Below, piece after piece: positions 24,957-33,453 of a stretch of 64,000 nucleotides of DNA. The position numbers and the translations under genes are program-made. Under the pieces are notes generated by a model. It did not search any database, was not told the origin of the DNA, and was given only the letters and a program-made list of their open reading frames with translations. Source of the DNA: JALOLV01 sp046295175 (GTDB taxonomy: Bacteria > Bacteroidota > Bacteroidia > Cytophagales > Spirosomataceae); the NCBI GenBank assembly GCA_046295175.1, contig JBKBNY010000002.1, positions 496,001 to 560,000 on the forward strand. Reading direction: 5' to 3'. Every line of letters begins with the position of its first letter. Positions within the stretch are counted from its first letter, which is position 1.

Positions 24957-25652
24957 TCAAACAAATAAACTCTTTTTGGGTGTTGTTGCCATAAAATCTT
25001 TTAGGTAGAATGGCTCAAAATCAGCGACGTCTTCAAATTGTCCGTTGATAAACGCTTGCGTTGCCAATTTCCCGACCGTTCGAGCCGAAGGATTAATCAT
25101 CGTATCTAAAAAAATAGCATTCGGATTACCATCAAAAGTTGCCTTGCATTTATCGGCCCCATCGCCAAAGAAAACCATTTTGTTCTGGCTTAATAAATCA
25201 GCGAACGATGCCTCGTCAATGATTTTGGCGTGCGTTTCTTCGACCTCTTTTAGTGTAGCAGATTGATAAACAGCACAATAAACTTCCATTCGGCGAGCAT
25301 CAATCATCGGGCAGAGCAGGGTGTCTTCTCCAAAGAAATCTTTAATTTGTAAAGCCATCGCCTCCAACGAATTGATAGCAATCATCGGTTTTTCAAGCGT
25401 ATAGCAAAGCCCTTTAATCGTCGAAACTCCGATTCGCAATCCTGTATAAGAACCTGGGCCTTTGGCAACGGCAAAGGCATCAATATCGCTCAATTTTTGT
25501 CCGGCCGCATGAGTGGTATTTTGTATCAATGTGGTGAGCATTCCAGAAGAAGATTTTTCTGAATATAACTCACTGATTGATAACAGTTTACCGTCTTGGT
25601 GCAGAGCCACCGAGCAGCCTTTCGTGGTTGTATCTATGCTTAAAATTTGCAC
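24957..25652 (-). CDS. tsaB: tRNA N6-threonylcarbamoyladenosine biosynthesis protein TsaB
   Basis: 231 residues of the TsaB family, the ASKHA-fold partner of TsaD in making t6A37 of ANN-decoding tRNAs. The family pattern is clear: MQILSIDTTTKGCSVAL at the start, AFAVAKGPGSYTGLRIGVSTIKGLCY (the conserved GPGSFTGLRIG segment) and MIDARRMEVYCA. tsaD and tsaE are elsewhere. Downstream of the protease gene at 25735 in orientation, separated by a palindromic terminator, so probably independent. Confidence 0.93.
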   Translation of the reverse strand: MQILSIDTTTKGCSVALHQDGKLLSISELYSEKSSSGMLTTLIQNTTHAAGQKLSDIDAFAVAKGPGSYTGLRIGVSTIKGLCYTLEKPMIAINSLEAMALQIKDFFGEDTLLCPMIDARRMEVYCAVYQSATLKEVEETHAKIIDEASFADLLSQNKMVFFGDGADKCKATFDGNPNAIFLDTMINPSARTVGKLATQAFINGQFEDVADFEPFYLKDFMATTPKKSLFV

Positions 25653-25676
25653 TGTTTTGAGTTTGCGGTTTATTAA

Positions 25677-25709
25677 AAACCTCCAAGGTTTTTAAAACCT
25701 TGGAGGTTT
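25677..25709. repeat. AAACCTCCAAGG palindromic repeat (copy 1)
   Basis: AAACCTCCAAGGTTTT (25677-25692) and AAAACCTTGGAGGTTT (25694-25709), perfect 16-base arms. It lies after the S41 gene on the - strand and probably serves as its terminator. Confidence 0.75.
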
Positions 25710-25734
25710 GATAAAATGCTTAGCTTACCAAAAA

Positions 25735-27387
25735 TTACTTACTTCCTTTCAAAATCGACTGATAACGAGACATATCCTTAAATAATTTAAGTGCTTCTTG
25801 CACTTCGTTATCTTTCTCGAACGAAACAAACTTCATGGCTTTTTGATAATAATATCGGCTCAAAATCTCGATTTCGAGTTGTTCTTTTATCTCGCTCTTG
25901 AATTTTATTAAGTCTTGTTGTTTGCTTTGGTCAATTTTGCTACGCAACAATTTGATTTGCTCCTGAATCATATCTAAAGACTTATCTTTCTTTGCCGATG
26001 CTTCGAGGTTATCCAATTGTTTTTCGGTTGCAGTCGAATACGTGAAATCTTTTGTTTTGAGCCAATTTATAAAGTCTTGATAATCAGAGTCTTGTATCGA
26101 AAAATTCTTTTCTGGTTTTAAATTAGGATGCTCAAAATAATACTTCGTAGCATAATCAAAAATCATGCTTTTGGTCAATAAATTTGCCGTAACCGAAGAC
26201 ATAGCGTTTACTTCGAGTTTAATATCGGGGTCAACACCGCCACCATCATAAACCGTACGACCATTTTTAGTCTTGAAAGCGGTTTTGAGCGAATCTGGCA
26301 CTTTGCCTACGCTGCCATCGGCATTGCGGTGTGTGTAGTCAATCGCCTGAATACAGCGTCCGCTCGGAATATAATATTTAGCTGTCGTGATTTTCATCTT
26401 CGTATTGTACGATAAATCACGGGTTGTTTGTACCAATCCTTTACCAAAAGATTTCTGACCAATCAGCACCGCACGGTCGTAGTCTTGGAGTGTACCACTC
26501 ACAATCTCGGCCGCCGAAGCACTCTGGCTATTTATCAAAACCACAATCGGCATATCGGTATCAATCGGCTGTTCGGTGCCGTTGTATTTACGATTCCATT
26601 CGGCTACTTTACCACGAGTCTCGACAATCAAGGCATCCTTCGGCAAAAACATATTACAAATCTCGACCGACATATTCAAAAGTCCACCAGGGTTGCCTCT
26701 CAAATCAAACACTAATTGCTTCATTCCTTGGGCTTTTAGGTCGTTAAATGCCGTTTTTACTTCTTTTGCGGCTGTTGCCGTAAAATCATTGAGTTGAATA
26801 TACCCAACTTCATTATTTATCATGCCGTGGTGCGGAACATTGAGCGTTTTGACAATATCACGCCCGACGGTCAGTTCAACTGGCGAATTCTGTCCGTAGC
26901 GTTTTACCGCCAATTTCACGCTTGTACCTGTTTGCCCTTTGAGCAATCTACCAATATCAACGCCTTTACGATTCACAATATCGACACCATCAATTTTGAT
27001 GATTTCATCTCCGATTTTCATTCCTGCTTTATCAGCTGGCGAGCCTTCATAAATCATCACAACGAGTTGTTTGCCATTGCGAGGGGTTACAGTAGCACCG
27101 ATGCCGTTGTATTTACCCGTCGTCATGGTCATGTAGTCTTCTATATCATCTTCGGGATAAAAGTTGGTGTAAGGGTCGAGTTGTTTCAACATCCCCTCGA
27201 TGCTCAGACGCATCGCACGGTTGGGGTTGATTTCGTCAACGTAGTAGGCGTTGAGTTCTTTGAACATCGTTGCAAAAATATCGAGGTTCTTAGCAATCTC
27301 AAAGTAGCGGTCGTCAGACTTAAAAGCCACAAAAACCGCCCCGAAAAGTACCAAGAAAATTACCGAAATACGTCGTAATAGTTTCAT
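25735..27387 (-). CDS. S41-family carboxyl-terminal processing protease
   Basis: 550 residues from the Met at 27387; seven upstream codons are also open. Signal anchor at the N-terminus (ISVIFLVLFGAVFVAF), then PDZ (about 93-165; GIGATVTPRNGKQLVVMIYEGSPADKAGMKIGDEI) and the S41 catalytic core with Ser291 in SASAAE and Lys316 in SFGKGLVQ, the Ser-Lys dyad at the usual distance of 25. The C-terminal about 150 residues are charged and helical. Periplasmic Tsp/CtpA-like protease that clips substrate C-termini. A second member lies at 37009. Confidence 0.93.
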   Translation of the reverse strand: MKLLRRISVIFLVLFGAVFVAFKSDDRYFEIAKNLDIFATMFKELNAYYVDEINPNRAMRLSIEGMLKQLDPYTNFYPEDDIEDYMTMTTGKYNGIGATVTPRNGKQLVVMIYEGSPADKAGMKIGDEIIKIDGVDIVNRKGVDIGRLLKGQTGTSVKLAVKRYGQNSPVELTVGRDIVKTLNVPHHGMINNEVGYIQLNDFTATAAKEVKTAFNDLKAQGMKQLVFDLRGNPGGLLNMSVEICNMFLPKDALIVETRGKVAEWNRKYNGTEQPIDTDMPIVVLINSQSASAAEIVSGTLQDYDRAVLIGQKSFGKGLVQTTRDLSYNTKMKITTAKYYIPSGRCIQAIDYTHRNADGSVGKVPDSLKTAFKTKNGRTVYDGGGVDPDIKLEVNAMSSVTANLLTKSMIFDYATKYYFEHPNLKPEKNFSIQDSDYQDFINWLKTKDFTYSTATEKQLDNLEASAKKDKSLDMIQEQIKLLRSKIDQSKQQDLIKFKSEIKEQLEIEILSRYYYQKAMKFVSFEKDNEVQEALKLFKDMSRYQSILKGSK

Positions 27388-27539
27388 AATGGTAAGGCTC
27401 AACCCCAATTACGGCACTGAGTATTTTTAGAATTGTAAAATAACTTTTAAAGAACGCAAAAATTAGTCCATTCAGCATACTGATTTGCGAATTTCACTCT
27501 TTTTGGGTGAAAAAGAAAACGCTTTGCGATAAAAAACAA

Positions 27540-27568
27540 AAAACAGCCGTCCAAAGGACAACTGTTTT
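27540..27568 (-). terminator. Terminator after the LytTR gene at 27624
   Basis: Read on the - strand: AAAACAG-TT-GTCC, TTT loop, GGAC-GG-CTGTTTT, followed by TTTGTTTTTT. An 11-bp stem with a 2-by-2 mismatch and a long T tract. Confidence 0.8.
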
Positions 27569-27623
27569 CTTCATCACCTAACCACTAAAAAGTATTATGA
27601 AAAGAATAATATCATTTTGCCAA

Positions 27624-28007
27624 TTACATTGGCTTTATGTTGTATTTATCAATTTTATCGGTCAGATTTTTGAGTTTCCTTCTCGAAACCTCCAAATGCT
27701 TACCGCAATTTAGCTTAATCTCACCCGAATACTTCTGTAAATCCATGCCCTCGATACAATTTAGGTTTACGATGTGCGACTTGTGTACTCTTACAAACTT
27801 TTGTTTATCGAGAATGTTCTCAAAATTTTTAAGTGTGTAAGCCGTTACAAATTTTCGATTGGTTTTTGTATAAACCAATGTATAGTTGCAATCGCCTTCT
27901 AAATGTGAAATCTGCTCTACCGGAATCGAAATAAAGCGATTTTGATAACGAAACTTAAATTTTTCGGCAATGCCGTTTTCGTTCAAGTTAAATCTATTTG
28001 TGTTCAT
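27624..28007 (-). CDS. Stand-alone LytTR DNA-binding protein
   Basis: 127 residues from the ATG at 28007: almost only a LytTR domain (about residues 25-120), with FRYQNRFISIPVEQISHLEGDCNYTLVYT, then FVRVHKSHIVNLNCIEGMD, the typical RxHxSxIVN block. No receiver domain or membrane segment. The longer reading from 28040 would start inside the -7 box of the promoter and is rejected. Such short LytTR proteins act as direct DNA binders, often autoregulated. Targets unknown. Confidence 0.85.
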   Translation of the reverse strand: MNTNRFNLNENGIAEKFKFRYQNRFISIPVEQISHLEGDCNYTLVYTKTNRKFVTAYTLKNFENILDKQKFVRVHKSHIVNLNCIEGMDLQKYSGEIKLNCGKHLEVSRRKLKNLTDKIDKYNIKPM

Positions 28008-28033
28008 GGCTATAGAGTACGTTTTTGAGTTTT

Positions 28034-28064
28034 CAAACATACATCATAGCATAAGATAACGCAA
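28034..28064 (-). promoter_or_regulatory. Promoter of the LytTR gene
   Basis: On the - strand: TTTG (28065-28062), 20 bases, TATGTTTG (28041-28034). Transcription would start near 28027, 20 bases before the ATG at 28007. Confidence 0.65.
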
Positions 28065-28260
28065 ATGACCAAATTTTATGATTTTTTCATAAATTGCTGA
28101 ATATCAATAATTTATGAAAGTTCTTTACAACAAAATAGGGTAATAACCCCAATCAAAATACGTAAAATTACGTAATACGTATCTTGAAAGTTTTATAACC
28201 CTCGACAGCCTTTTTTGACTTTATGGCTTCAAAAGTATAAGACAATTCTGACAATATTCC

Positions 28261-28268
28261 TATCTTTG
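28261..28268 (+). promoter_or_regulatory. -7 box (TATCTTTG) of pheS
   Basis: Exact TAnnTTTG match; transcription would start near 28275, 21 bases before the GTG that fits the PheS N-terminus. The -33 position is not clear. Confidence 0.6.
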
Positions 28269-28295
28269 TGTATAATTTTATTAAACGGTACGCCT

Positions 28296-29330
28296 GTGTT
28301 AGACAAAATTCAGAACATTTTAAGAGAAATCGAAGCGATTGAGGTCAAGACCAAAGACCAGTTAGAAAACTATCGCCTAAAATATACAAGCCGCAAAGGT
28401 CTTTTGAATGACCTCTTTGAAGATTTCAAGACCGTAGCCAACGACCAAAAACGTGCCGTAGGTCAGGAATTGAATAAACTCAAAACCCTTGCCGAGCAAC
28501 GTCTGAAAGATTTTACCGAAGCTATCGAAAACAACGAAAGCGAAGCAGCAGGAAGTGGCACAGATTTGACCCTACCACAAGCCCCCAATTTTACGGGTAC
28601 GGTTCACCCGCTTACATTGGTGCGTCAGCGTGTGTTAGAGATTTTCGGAAGAATGGGCTTTAATCACGAAGAAGGTCCAGAGGTCGAGACCGACTGGTAT
28701 AATTTCACAGCCCTTAATTTTGCCGAGCATCACCCTGCTCGCGATATGCAGGATACTTTCTTCGTAGAGAAAAAAGAAATACAAAAAGACGATGTATTAC
28801 TGCGTACGCATACTTCAAACGTACAGATTCGCTTGATGGAACGCAAAAAGCCGCCAATCCGCTCGATAATGATTGGTCGTGTTTACCGCAACGAGGCTAT
28901 TTCGGCACGGGCACACTGCCAGTTCCACCAGATTGAAGGGCTTTATGTTGATAAAAATGTGTCTTTCAAAGACCTAAAAGATACACTTCTGCACTTTGCC
29001 AAAGAGATGTACGGCAAAGACGTTACGGTACGTTTGCGTCCGAGTTATTTCCCGTTTACGGAGCCTTCGGCCGAGATTGATGTTTCGTGCTTTATTTGCG
29101 GTGGAAAAGGCTGTAATATGTGTAAAGGTAGCGGTTGGGTAGAGATTGCGGGTTCGGGAATGGTTGACCCTAACGTTTTGGCAAGTTGCGGAATCGACCC
29201 CGAAGAATACACAGGTTTTGCCTTCGGAATGGGTGTTGAGCGTATCGCCAATCTCAAGTATAGAGTAAAAGATTTGAGAATGTTCTTTGAGAATGATGTG
29301 AGATTCCTCCGTCAGTTTGAAGGAGCATAA
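28296..29330 (+). CDS. pheS: Phenylalanyl-tRNA synthetase alpha subunit
   Basis: Catalytic subunit of the class II Phe-tRNA synthetase (alpha2beta2). From the GTG at 28296 the protein has 344 residues and begins (M)LDKIQNILREIEAIEVKT, the usual PheS coiled-coil start. Motif 2 is RIGRVYRNEAISARAHCQFHQIEG-like (here MIGRVYRNEAISARAHCQFHQ), motif 3 is GFAFGMGVERIANLKYR. The frame is open back to 28215, but those codons overlap the promoter. It also carries four Cys (CFICGGKGCNMCKGSGW, about 28% from the C-terminus), a zinc-knuckle-like insert often seen in PheS of this phylum. pheT is not adjacent. Confidence 0.95.
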   Translation: MLDKIQNILREIEAIEVKTKDQLENYRLKYTSRKGLLNDLFEDFKTVANDQKRAVGQELNKLKTLAEQRLKDFTEAIENNESEAAGSGTDLTLPQAPNFTGTVHPLTLVRQRVLEIFGRMGFNHEEGPEVETDWYNFTALNFAEHHPARDMQDTFFVEKKEIQKDDVLLRTHTSNVQIRLMERKKPPIRSIMIGRVYRNEAISARAHCQFHQIEGLYVDKNVSFKDLKDTLLHFAKEMYGKDVTVRLRPSYFPFTEPSAEIDVSCFICGGKGCNMCKGSGWVEIAGSGMVDPNVLASCGIDPEEYTGFAFGMGVERIANLKYRVKDLRMFFENDVRFLRQFEGA

Positions 29331-29340
29331 AATATTTATA

Positions 29341-29478
29341 GTCAGTCAGTTGTCATTTAATTGAGAGATATTTATTCCAATAACGATTTTTATTGAATCC
29401 GTAAAAATCAGCGTTAGAATATCGGCGTTATCTGCGTGCTATTTTTAACATCCAGCAACAAAATGACAACTGATTGAC
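29341..29478. repeat. MITE-like element with 18-base terminal inverted repeats
   Basis: GTCAGTCAGTTGTCATTT at 29341-29358 and AAATGACAACTGATTGAC at 29461-29478 are inverted copies (17 of 18). The inside carries GTAAAAATCAGCGTTAGAA and TTATCTGCGTGC, repeated with changes at about 63810-63850. No coding capacity. Confidence 0.6.
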
Positions 29479-29510
29479 AAAATATTAACTATTCAACCTA
29501 AAAAATAACC

Positions 29511-30392
29511 ATGAACCGCCGTCAGTTTCTCCTTGCCACGGCTGGTAGCTTTGCGGCTGCACAGTCTTTTGCCAAAAAATCTAAGCTTAAATTGGCTTTT
29601 TCTACATTAGGCTGCCCCGACTGGAGCTACCAACAAATCATCGAAAATGCTGCAAAATGGGATTACTCGGCTATCGAGCTACGTGGTCTTGGAAAAGAAA
29701 TTGACTTACTGAAATGCCCCGAATTTAGCACCCAGACCAAAGAAACGCTGCAACGTACCAAAGATAAAGGTCTGAAAATCATCAATTTAGGTTCGTCGGC
29801 AAATCTACACATTCATGAGGCTGCTAAACGTACCGAGCAATTAGACCACGCCCAAAGGTATATAGATTTGGCAGCTCAGTTAGAGTGTCCGTACATTAGG
29901 GTTTTTCCGAATAATCTACCGAAAGAATATACCAAAGAAGCTACGCTCGAAAAAATCGCTTCGGGATTGGTTGAATTGACCGATTACGCCAAAAATATCC
30001 CAGTAAAAATCCTACTCGAAACCCACGGCGATGTGGTTCGTACCGATGATTTAGTTTGGATAATGAAGCAAGTCGATACTCGTAAAATTCGCCTGATTTG
30101 GGATTACTTCAATATGTTTGTCGTAACCAAACAGCCACCTAAAGAGATGTATGCTGCTCTCAAACCGTATATCGAACACGTACACATGAAAGACGGGGTT
30201 ATCGGAGCCGATGGTAAATTTAATTACGTTTATGCAGGCGAGGGCAACGGACCAATCAATGAGGCTCTGGCGATTCTGCGAAAAGATAATTACAGTGGAT
30301 ATTATAGTTTTGAATGGGAAAAACGTTGGCATCCCGAAATTGCTGACCCCGAATTGGCTTTTCCGAAATACGTAGAATACATGAAGAAATAA
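29511..30392 (+). CDS. Secreted sugar phosphate isomerase/epimerase-like TIM-barrel protein
   Basis: 293 residues. The start MNRRQFLLATAGSFAAAQS has the twin-arginine pattern RRxFL and a hydrophobic stretch, so Tat export is likely. The body is a xylose isomerase-like (AP endonuclease 2) TIM barrel: LAFSTLGCPDWSYQQIIENAAKWDYSAIELRG, KILLETHGD (Glu ligand), IRLIWDYFNMF (Asp), HVHMKDG (His ligand) and YYSFEWEKRWHP (final Glu), in the order of a metal-binding site. Substrate unknown, probably a sugar. Single gene, followed by a strong bidirectional terminator. Confidence 0.85.
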   Translation: MNRRQFLLATAGSFAAAQSFAKKSKLKLAFSTLGCPDWSYQQIIENAAKWDYSAIELRGLGKEIDLLKCPEFSTQTKETLQRTKDKGLKIINLGSSANLHIHEAAKRTEQLDHAQRYIDLAAQLECPYIRVFPNNLPKEYTKEATLEKIASGLVELTDYAKNIPVKILLETHGDVVRTDDLVWIMKQVDTRKIRLIWDYFNMFVVTKQPPKEMYAALKPYIEHVHMKDGVIGADGKFNYVYAGEGNGPINEALAILRKDNYSGYYSFEWEKRWHPEIADPELAFPKYVEYMKK

Positions 30393-30394
30393 AC

Positions 30395-30430
30395 AAAAAA
30401 TGCTTTCAGAGACCCCTGAAAGCATTTTTT
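30395..30430. terminator. Bidirectional terminator, epimerase / lipoprotein
   Basis: AAAAAATGCTTTCAG (30395-30409) and CTGAAAGCATTTTTT (30416-30430): 15-bp stem with A and T tracts, between convergent genes. Confidence 0.9.
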
Positions 30431-30462
30431 TATATCGTAATTCGATTATACAAAATCTATTC

Positions 30463-30909
30463 TTATTGAGAAACCAACGTGTACTCGTTTGTATTTGTCC
30501 CAGTTTTTTGGCTTGGTGTAGTACGAAGTAGTTTCAACTCAGTGCCTTCATTATTAAGGCTAACGATTGTGTATTCGATTGTTCCGCCCGTACCAGTTGG
30601 TTGTGGGTTAAGGCTTTTCAAAGTCAATTTTGTATCGGTTACATCGTATTGACCAGTGAATGAGTTATTGTCATACTCTCTCAACGATGCCGTCGGAGCA
30701 GCCGCAAGGTTTAGGCTGAAGCTCGAATACCCTGGTCTTACATTGCTTGTACCACCTTTTGTATAAACTACACTTGTTCCTTCTTTTACCGAGCTTGCTG
30801 TCCAGTTTTTAGCGATACGCTCCGAAACCGGTGCTACTTTTTCTTTACAAGAAATATTTGTGAGTCCGATAATGCCGAATGATAAAAGTAGAAATCCAAT
30901 CTTTTTCAT
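30463..30909 (-). CDS. Hypothetical secreted lipoprotein
   Basis: 148 residues: MKKIGFLLLSFGIIGLTNISCKEK with a probable acylated Cys21 (the -3 position is Asn, so the box is not perfect). The mature part RIAKNWTASSVKEGTSVVYTKG, followed by strands with NSFTGQYDVTDTKLTLKSL and IEYTIVSLNNEGTELKL, resembles the lipocalin-like lipoproteins common in Bacteroidota. No function can be given. Single gene; a non-coding stretch of about 200 bases lies upstream. Confidence 0.65.
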   Translation of the reverse strand: MKKIGFLLLSFGIIGLTNISCKEKVAPVSERIAKNWTASSVKEGTSVVYTKGGTSNVRPGYSSFSLNLAAAPTASLREYDNNSFTGQYDVTDTKLTLKSLNPQPTGTGGTIEYTIVSLNNEGTELKLLRTTPSQKTGTNTNEYTLVSQ

Positions 30910-31108
30910 ATTGTAATAGATTATGTATGTTGATTTGTCTTGTGGCTTACTTTACAAAACATTTTAACTTATAGACGCAATTTTAGTAAATATGGTTTAA
31001 AGATAAGTCAAAAAAAACTTAACTGTAAAATATATGTAGCAAAATTTTGACCAAATGTATCAAAAACCAGATATTTAACGTTCTGAAAGTAGATTTTATT
31101 TTGTGCTT

Positions 31109-32119
31109 ATGACTCCACTACTACGTTTTGGCCTGATAATCAGTTTATTGTTTGCGGTTTCGTCGTGCGAGCAGCTACTTATCGAAAAAGACCCGGCCAA
31201 TACGCCGACCAATAATTTTGAATTGCTTTGGAAAGAAGTAAATCAACGCTATACATTCTTCGAGTACAAAAAAATCGACTGGAACGCCATCTACAAAAAA
31301 TACCGACCACAGATTAAAGATTCGATGACCGAGCGAGAATTATTTTCGGTAATGGCGGCGATGATGAATGAATTGCGTGACGGACACACCAATCTACAAT
31401 CTGACTTTGATGTTTCGCGGAGTTGGGATTGGTACTTAGATTATCCTGCCAACTTTAATGCCAACATCATTGAGCGAAATTACCTCGGCAAAAACTACGA
31501 AATTGCAGGTCCTTTCAAGAATAGGCTCTTGCCCAACGATATGGCGTACATTCAGTACGAAAGTTTTATGGGTATTTCAGACGCCGAGCAGTTGGGCAAA
31601 TTGATTCAGAAATACCAATCTGTCAAGAGTATTATTATTGATATTAGAGATAACACGGGCGGGGCGTTGGCAATGGTCGATGTGATTGCCCAATTTTTTG
31701 TTCCGCAAGATTTCATCGTTGGCTACGAACGCTACAAAAAATCGGCAAAAAGTGGCGATTTTACCGATTATTTCGCATATCAAATCAAAAAGTACGAGAG
31801 TATTTCTTACAAAGGCAAAGTCGTTTTGTTGACAAATCGCAAGGTATATTCGGCGGCCAACTGGTTTGCCTCGGTGATGTCAGAATTGCCCAATGTTACG
31901 CTCATCGGCGACCAAACTGGTGGTGGTGGCGGAGCACCATTTAGTGGTGAATTGATGAACGGCTGGAAGTACCGATTCTCCGGAACACAATTGGTGAATC
32001 TCAAAAAAGAACAAATCGAAAGCGGCGTAGTGCCAGATATTAAGGTTGATATGAAAAAAGAAGATGAAGCCGCTGGTAAAGACACCATCCTCGAAACTGC
32101 TATTGCATATTTGAAGTAA
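31109..32119 (+). CDS. S41-family peptidase lipoprotein
   Basis: 336 residues from the ATG at 31109 (a GTG two codons earlier is possible). Lipoprotein signal MTPLLRFGLIISLLFAVSSCEQ with acylated Cys20. N-terminal helical region with NFELLWKEVNQRYTFFEYKKIDW, then the S41 core: SIIIDIRDNTGGALAMVD and VYSAANWFASVM with the nucleophile Ser. At the place where CTPs have the dyad Lys (FGKG) it has GDQTGGGGGAPFSGE, as in the IRBP/tricorn-like branch, so the catalytic residues differ from the two CTPs. Its last 20 bases overlap the 3' end of the convergent TauE gene. Confidence 0.85.
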   Translation: MTPLLRFGLIISLLFAVSSCEQLLIEKDPANTPTNNFELLWKEVNQRYTFFEYKKIDWNAIYKKYRPQIKDSMTERELFSVMAAMMNELRDGHTNLQSDFDVSRSWDWYLDYPANFNANIIERNYLGKNYEIAGPFKNRLLPNDMAYIQYESFMGISDAEQLGKLIQKYQSVKSIIIDIRDNTGGALAMVDVIAQFFVPQDFIVGYERYKKSAKSGDFTDYFAYQIKKYESISYKGKVVLLTNRKVYSAANWFASVMSELPNVTLIGDQTGGGGGAPFSGELMNGWKYRFSGTQLVNLKKEQIESGVVPDIKVDMKKEDEAAGKDTILETAIAYLK

Positions 32120-32873
32120 AAATATCGTATCCGAATCGGAGGATTAATCCAAAAACTACAACTAAGAATACGTATCTTACAAAGGAGTTTCCGCGTAAAA
32201 TAGCCATTTTACTGCCAAAATAAGAGCCAATCATGTTGCAAATCATCATTGGGATTGCGATTTTGTAAATCACGAATCCTTTGGCTACAAAGAAGATTAA
32301 AGATGAAATATCGGCTACAACATTGATGATTTTTGAAACTGCCGAGGCCGTTAGGAAACTGTATCCAACGATACTTACAAATCCAAAAACCAAAAGACTG
32401 CCCGTTCCGGGGCCTACAAATCCGTTATAAAAACCCGTGATTACGCCAATCAAAAGGCCATAATAAGGCAGACGATGCGGATTTACGTGGTGTTTTTCGG
32501 TTTGTCCTAAATCTTTTTTTCGGTAGGTGTAAATGGCGATGAGTGTCATCAAAACCAGTATCGTAGGTTTCAGGATTTGCTCATTCATTAAGCTCGAAAT
32601 CAAAGCTCCCGAATACGAAGCAGTAGCTGCTCCAAAACCCGCAAAAAGAATGGTTTTGATAGGGATTTTTACTTTTTTTGAATACTGATAACCCGCCACT
32701 GCTGTACCCATAAACGATGCAAAACGATTTGTACCGATGATATTAGGAACTCTTAATTGCGGATAAAGTATGAATAGAGAAGGGGCTTGCACCAGCCCGC
32801 CGCCGCCCACGATAGAGTCAATAAAACCTGCCAAAACAGCAGCCAAACATCCCAAAATGAGTTGATAATCCAT
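32100..32873 (-). CDS. Sulfite exporter TauE/SafE family membrane protein
   Basis: 257-residue inner-membrane protein of the TauE/SafE (DUF81) family, with about eight hydrophobic helices in two similar halves. The half signatures are visible: AVLAGFIDSIVGGGGLVQAPSLFI near the start and VITGFYNGFVGPGTGSLLVFGFV in the middle. Members move sulfite, sulfoacetate or other small anions; the substrate here is unknown. Divergent from the OsmC gene with 40 bases between starts, and convergent (20-base overlap) with the S41 gene. Confidence 0.88.
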   Translation of the reverse strand: MDYQLILGCLAAVLAGFIDSIVGGGGLVQAPSLFILYPQLRVPNIIGTNRFASFMGTAVAGYQYSKKVKIPIKTILFAGFGAATASYSGALISSLMNEQILKPTILVLMTLIAIYTYRKKDLGQTEKHHVNPHRLPYYGLLIGVITGFYNGFVGPGTGSLLVFGFVSIVGYSFLTASAVSKIINVVADISSLIFFVAKGFVIYKIAIPMMICNMIGSYFGSKMAILRGNSFVRYVFLVVVFGLILRFGYDIFTSNMQ

Positions 32874-32913
32874 TTGGCAAAATTACGGAATCTTTTGCGT
32901 TTGGATTTGTGTT

Positions 32914-33345
32914 ATGATACAAAAAACAAAATTCATGGCAGATTCTCCGAAATCAGTAACCGCCAGCATTGGCAGCGAATTATACAAAACAACCCTAAAA
33001 ACCGATAGGCACACAATAATAGGTGACGAACCCCAAGATTTGGGTGGACAAGACCTTGGCCCCGAACCAACCGATTTTCTTTTGGCTTCGTTGGCATCTT
33101 GTACAGCCATTACGCTACGTATGTATGTCAATCGAAAAGGCTGGAATGTAGAAGAAATCAATGTGCAAGTATCTATTAATCAGGAAGTTATAGATGGCAA
33201 ACCCAAGACTACATTCATCCGAATGGTTGATGCAAAAGGAGAATTAGACGATGAGCAACGTAGCCGCCTCGTGGCGATTGCCAATGCTTGTCCAGTCCAT
33301 AAAATTTTGAGTAACCCAATTGAGATTCAGACATCGTTGGGGTGA
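32914..33345 (+). CDS. OsmC-family protein
   Basis: 143 residues (a second ATG at 32935 is possible). OsmC/YhfA-like fold with the two redox cysteines C63 (LLASLASCTAITLR) and C126 (NACPVHKIL). The resolving-Cys region CPVHKIL is that of the YhfA/OsmC-like group rather than of Ohr. Probably a cytoplasmic thiol peroxidase. Starts 40 bases from the divergent TauE/SafE gene, so the two promoters must overlap. Three hairpins follow the stop. Confidence 0.85.
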   Translation: MIQKTKFMADSPKSVTASIGSELYKTTLKTDRHTIIGDEPQDLGGQDLGPEPTDFLLASLASCTAITLRMYVNRKGWNVEEINVQVSINQEVIDGKPKTTFIRMVDAKGELDDEQRSRLVAIANACPVHKILSNPIEIQTSLG

Positions 33346-33375
33346 AATAAAGTCGTGTTTACTTCATTCGCTGCT

Positions 33376-33453
33376 CTTCTCTTCGCAAGAGAAGGGTTTT
33401 AGTTGTTCGGAATTTAAAATTCCGAACTAAACTGATTTGGATTTGTAATCCAA
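33376..33453. terminator. Three consecutive hairpins between convergent genes
   Basis: CTTCTCT/AGAGAAG (33376-33394), GTTCGGAATTT/AAATTCCGAAC (33405-33427) and TTGGATT/AATCCAA (33437-33453). All are perfect stems of 7, 11 and 7 bp. Likely a bidirectional termination zone for the OsmC and MFS genes. Confidence 0.6.

Noticed and set aside
26794..27378. A 194-codon open frame on the + strand, opposite the S41 protease
   Set aside because: It lies wholly opposite a well-supported conserved gene and its translation shows no domain or signal; the mirror-frame of a GC-skewed gene explains it.
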